Below are positions 62,198 to 64,000 of a stretch of 64,000 bases of DNA, in pieces. Location of the stretch: positions 20,315-84,314 of the forward strand of contig CAJUBG010000007.1 of assembly GCA_910584575.1 (NCBI GenBank). Direction: 5' to 3'. The translations under genes were made by a program, and so were the position numbers. The stretch comes from an uncultured Dorea sp. GTDB taxonomy: Bacteria > Bacillota > Clostridia > Lachnospirales > Lachnospiraceae. Position 1 is the first letter of the stretch, and each line of letters begins with the position of its first letter. The notes beneath the pieces were generated by a model. It was not told the origin of the DNA. It saw nothing but the letters and a program-made list of their open reading frames with translations, and did no database searches.

Positions 62198-62419
62198 TTA
62201 TTGCACCTCAATCATCTGTGCGTCCGCCTTCCTCAGTGAAAGCTCATATCCTCTGACAGTTACCTCCACCGGATCGCCAAGGGGCGCTACTTTTCTGACA
62301 TAGACTGGCGTTCCTTTCGTGATACCCATATCCATGATCCTCCGTCTCGTCGCCCCCTCTCCATGCAGCTTCACGACCACAACATTCTGATCGCATTTTA
62401 CATCCCTTAATGTAAACAT
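62198..62419 (-). CDS. feoA: FeoA-domain protein
   Basis: 73 residues from the ATG at 62419 (AAGGTG upstream; an ATG at 62440 is also possible). SH3-like FeoA fold: HGEGATRRRIMDMGITKGTPVYVRKVAPLGDPVEVTVRGYELSLRKADA. Assists FeoB. Second of two FeoA genes. Confidence 0.9.
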   Translation of the reverse strand: MFTLRDVKCDQNVVVVKLHGEGATRRRIMDMGITKGTPVYVRKVAPLGDPVEVTVRGYELSLRKADAQMIEVQ

Positions 62420-62475
62420 TCTTGATACACCTTCTTTCATAATATAACGCCGCCTGCCTCTGATTCCGCGGCAAT

Positions 62476-62688
62476 TCAGACCATAATCTTATTTGCGATT
62501 CCTTTGCTTACCGCAACCCTGGAATCCTTTACCTGTACAATGACATTTCCACAATTGCTGGATACAATCTTTACCTTCTCTCCCACAGTAAACCCCAGGT
62601 TCTCCAGAAACCGTTTCGATTCTTCTTTCCCACCTATCCGCTTAATCGCGGCGCCCTCTCCGGAATTTAACATTGTCAGCGGCATCAT
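62476..62688 (-). CDS. feoA: FeoA-domain protein
   Basis: 70 residues; GGKEESKRFLENLGFTVGEKVKIVSSNCGNVIVQVKDSRVAVSKGIANKI is a FeoA fold. GGAGG precedes two adjacent ATGs. It overlaps the fur-like gene by four bases. Confidence 0.88.
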   Translation of the reverse strand: MMPLTMLNSGEGAAIKRIGGKEESKRFLENLGFTVGEKVKIVSSNCGNVIVQVKDSRVAVSKGIANKIMV

Positions 62689-62939
62689 AATCCCTCCTTC
62701 AAACGCACAACCATTTCCTTATGTATCAACTCCATATCCTCCAATAACTCCACCATCCGATAGACGGTTGCCATCCCTATCCTTTGGTCCTTTTCTTTTG
62801 CGGCAAAATATATCTCTTTGCAGGAAGAATATTCATTCTCCATAATAATCTGAATCAATAGCCTCCTCTGCGCTGTAATTCTATGTCCATTTTCTTTTAA
62901 ATTTTGGATTACGGCTGCAATTTTTTCTTCCTGGCTCAT
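62685..62939 (-). CDS. short Fur-family regulator (DNA-binding domain only)
   Basis: 84 residues; the family is normally about 140. The winged helix is present (ITAQRRLLIQIIMENEYSSCKEIYFAAKE, IGMATVYRMVELLEDMELI), but the C-terminal metal and dimer domain (HHDH-type) is absent. The stop overlaps the feoA start, so the short form looks established, not a chance break. Two Fur-type boxes lie in its promoter. It may act through a partner or by DNA-binding alone. Confidence 0.78.
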   Translation of the reverse strand: MSQEEKIAAVIQNLKENGHRITAQRRLLIQIIMENEYSSCKEIYFAAKEKDQRIGMATVYRMVELLEDMELIHKEMVVRLKEGL

Positions 62940-62955
62940 ATATTACCTCGCGCTT

Positions 62956-63023
62956 AATGATATTGATTATCATTTACAAATATATTTTATTCCAAATGAT
63001 ATTGATTGTCAATAACGTTATTG
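62956..63023 (-). promoter_or_regulatory. promoter and Fur boxes of the feo operon
   Basis: -35 TTGACA (63012-63007), 17 bp, -10 TAAAAT (62989-62984). Fur-like 19-mers AATGATATTGATTATCATT (62956-62974) and AATGATATTGATTGTCAAT (62995-63013), plus a 14-bp palindrome CAATAACGTTATTG (63010-63023) just upstream. One box covers the -35, the other the start of the transcript. Confidence 0.88.
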
Positions 63024-63040
63024 ATATATTTTTCTCAATA

Positions 63041-63076
63041 AGAAAAGAGCAGCAAACCCTTTCAGTCTACTGCTCT
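63041..63076 (-). terminator. terminator of the rpoC operon
   Basis: 7-bp stem AGAGCAG/CTGCTCT, 17-base loop, then TTTTC on the minus strand, 17 bases after the rpoC stop. Confidence 0.8.
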
Positions 63077-63092
63077 CTCAAATCTGACTTTA

Positions 63093-64000
63093 TTATTCTT
63101 CTACCAACTCCACAAACTCATCTTCTCCTGCTTCAAAGTCTGCGCCGTCCTCCGAATCCTCATATCCCAAACCGGACTCGTCCTCAAGTTCTTCTATATC
63201 CGTCTCCTCGTCCAGCATCATATTATCCTGCAATCCGGCTTCTTCATCCAACACCAGCTCATCCTCAAGCTCTCTGTCGCTGTCCAGCCGGATGTCACGG
63301 TATTTCCGCATACCAGTACCAGCCGGAATATGCTTACCGATGATAACGTTCTCCTTCAGGCCAATCAACGGATCTACCTTACCCTTAATGGCCGCCTCGG
63401 TCAGAACCTTCGTCGTCTCCTGGAAGGATGCCGCGGACAGGAAGGAATTGGTTGCCAGAGACGCCTTGGTAATACCAAGCATAATCTGCTCACCCAGGGC
63501 TGGCACAAGGTCTTCACGCTCTAACGCTGCGTTCACATCCTCGAACTCCAGTCTGTCTACATTCGTACCTGGCAGGAACTCACTGTCTCCCGCCTCCTCG
63601 ACACGAACCTTCTTAAGCATCTGACGCACAATAACCTCGATATGCTTGTCGTTAATCTCAACACCCTGCAAACGGTATACACGCTGTACCTCCTGGATCA
63701 TATAATCCTGTACAGCCCTAAGTCCCTTAATCTTCAAGATATCGTGCGGATTCACACTACCTTCTGTCAGCTCGTCGCCCGCCTCTAACACAGCGCCGTC
63801 CTGAATCTTAATTCTTGAGCCGTAGGGAATCAGATAAGCCTTTGACTCACCCGTCTCATTATTGGTAACGATAATCTCTCGTTTCTTCTTGGTATCATGA
63901 ATATTCGCCGTTCCGGCAAACTCCGTGATAATCGCAAGACCCTTCGGCTTTCTCGCCTCAAAAAGCTCCTCGACACGGGGAAGACCCTGTGTGATATCGT
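63093..64000 (-). CDS. rpoC: RNA polymerase beta' subunit, C-terminal part
   Basis: The frame is open at the window edge; about 302 C-terminal codons are present. DITQGLPRVEELFEARKPKG, EGSVNPHDILKIKG, VEINDKHIEVIVRQMLKKV and SFLSAASFQETTKVLTEAAIKGKVDPLIGLKENVIIGKHIPAGTGM are the most conserved RpoC C-terminal blocks. The acidic tail of about 60 residues is typical of Clostridia. Confidence 0.97.
   Translation of the reverse strand, partial: DITQGLPRVEELFEARKPKGLAIITEFAGTANIHDTKKKREIIVTNNETGESKAYLIPYGSRIKIQDGAVLEAGDELTEGSVNPHDILKIKGLRAVQDYMIQEVQRVYRLQGVEINDKHIEVIVRQMLKKVRVEEAGDSEFLPGTNVDRLEFEDVNAALEREDLVPALGEQIMLGITKASLATNSFLSAASFQETTKVLTEAAIKGKVDPLIGLKENVIIGKHIPAGTGMRKYRDIRLDSDRELEDELVLDEEAGLQDNMMLDEETDIEELEDESGLGYEDSEDGADFEAGEDEFVELVEE

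Overview
The window is chromosomal DNA from a Gram-positive anaerobe, most likely a gut Lachnospiraceae (Clostridia). The grounds are family-level: a metNIQ operon, an XRE/DUF3796 pair, a CAP-domain wall protein with a sortase-type tail, several AAA-ATPase/PD-(D/E)XK genes, a LoaP-type antiterminator in a capsule locus, and feoAAB with a FeoB-associated Cys-rich protein next to rpoC. Nearly every gene is on the minus strand. No tRNA, rRNA, CRISPR array or prophage was seen.

Layout. 1-10.8 kb: a cut-off XRE membrane regulator, a possible structured RNA, two GNAT acetyltransferases, metNIQ with a methionine-rich leader ORF and attenuator, a DUF3796/XRE pair with three operator-like dyads, a TetM-like translational GTPase fused to a Rae1/YacP-like NYN nuclease domain, an AlbA_2-type regulator and a VanZ-like protein. 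11-17.3 kb: a wall-anchored CAP protein, then a scrambled patch of AAA-ATPase/PD-(D/E)XK genes (one intact, two broken), an IS66 remnant and a 46-bp duplicated segment. 17.3-27.6 kb: a defence island with an HTH regulator, a TPR-like protein, a RADAR-type ATPase (RdrA) and adenosine-deaminase-fold protein (RdrB), and a SIR2-helical-repeat protein. 27.6-57 kb: a roughly 29-kb capsule/exopolysaccharide locus read leftwards from a strong promoter near 56.98 kb: CpsB-CpsC-CpsD, Ig-like protein, LCP ligase, a 43-aa membrane peptide, a PglF-like dehydratase, LoaP, a self-contained AAA-ATPase cassette, then PglE/PglC/PglD-like enzymes, ATP-grasp and HAD proteins, glycosyltransferases, Wzy, acyltransferase, Wzx, a TupA-like protein and UDP-sugar dehydrogenase. 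57-64 kb: housekeeping genes (HD protein, M24 peptidase, Fur-regulated feo operon, 3' end of rpoC).

How it works together. PglF, PglE and PglD homologues would make a 2,4-diacetamido-trideoxyhexose that the PglC-like enzyme loads onto the lipid carrier. Glycosyltransferases extend it, Wzx/Wzy export and polymerise it, CpsBCD control it and LCP attaches it. Three genes of this locus carry poly-G tracts of 8-10 bases. One is frameshifted off, one has a shifted C-terminus and one has a variable tail, so the capsule is probably phase variable.

Main items for follow-up: (1) a 31-codon leader ORF with 11 Met codons before a 13-bp terminator and a candidate antiterminator upstream of metNIQ, which reads as classical ribosome-mediated attenuation sensing methionine; (2) a RADAR locus with two unusual companion genes and a SIR2 neighbour; (3) the translational GTPase-NYN nuclease fusion; (4) the phase-variable capsule tracts.
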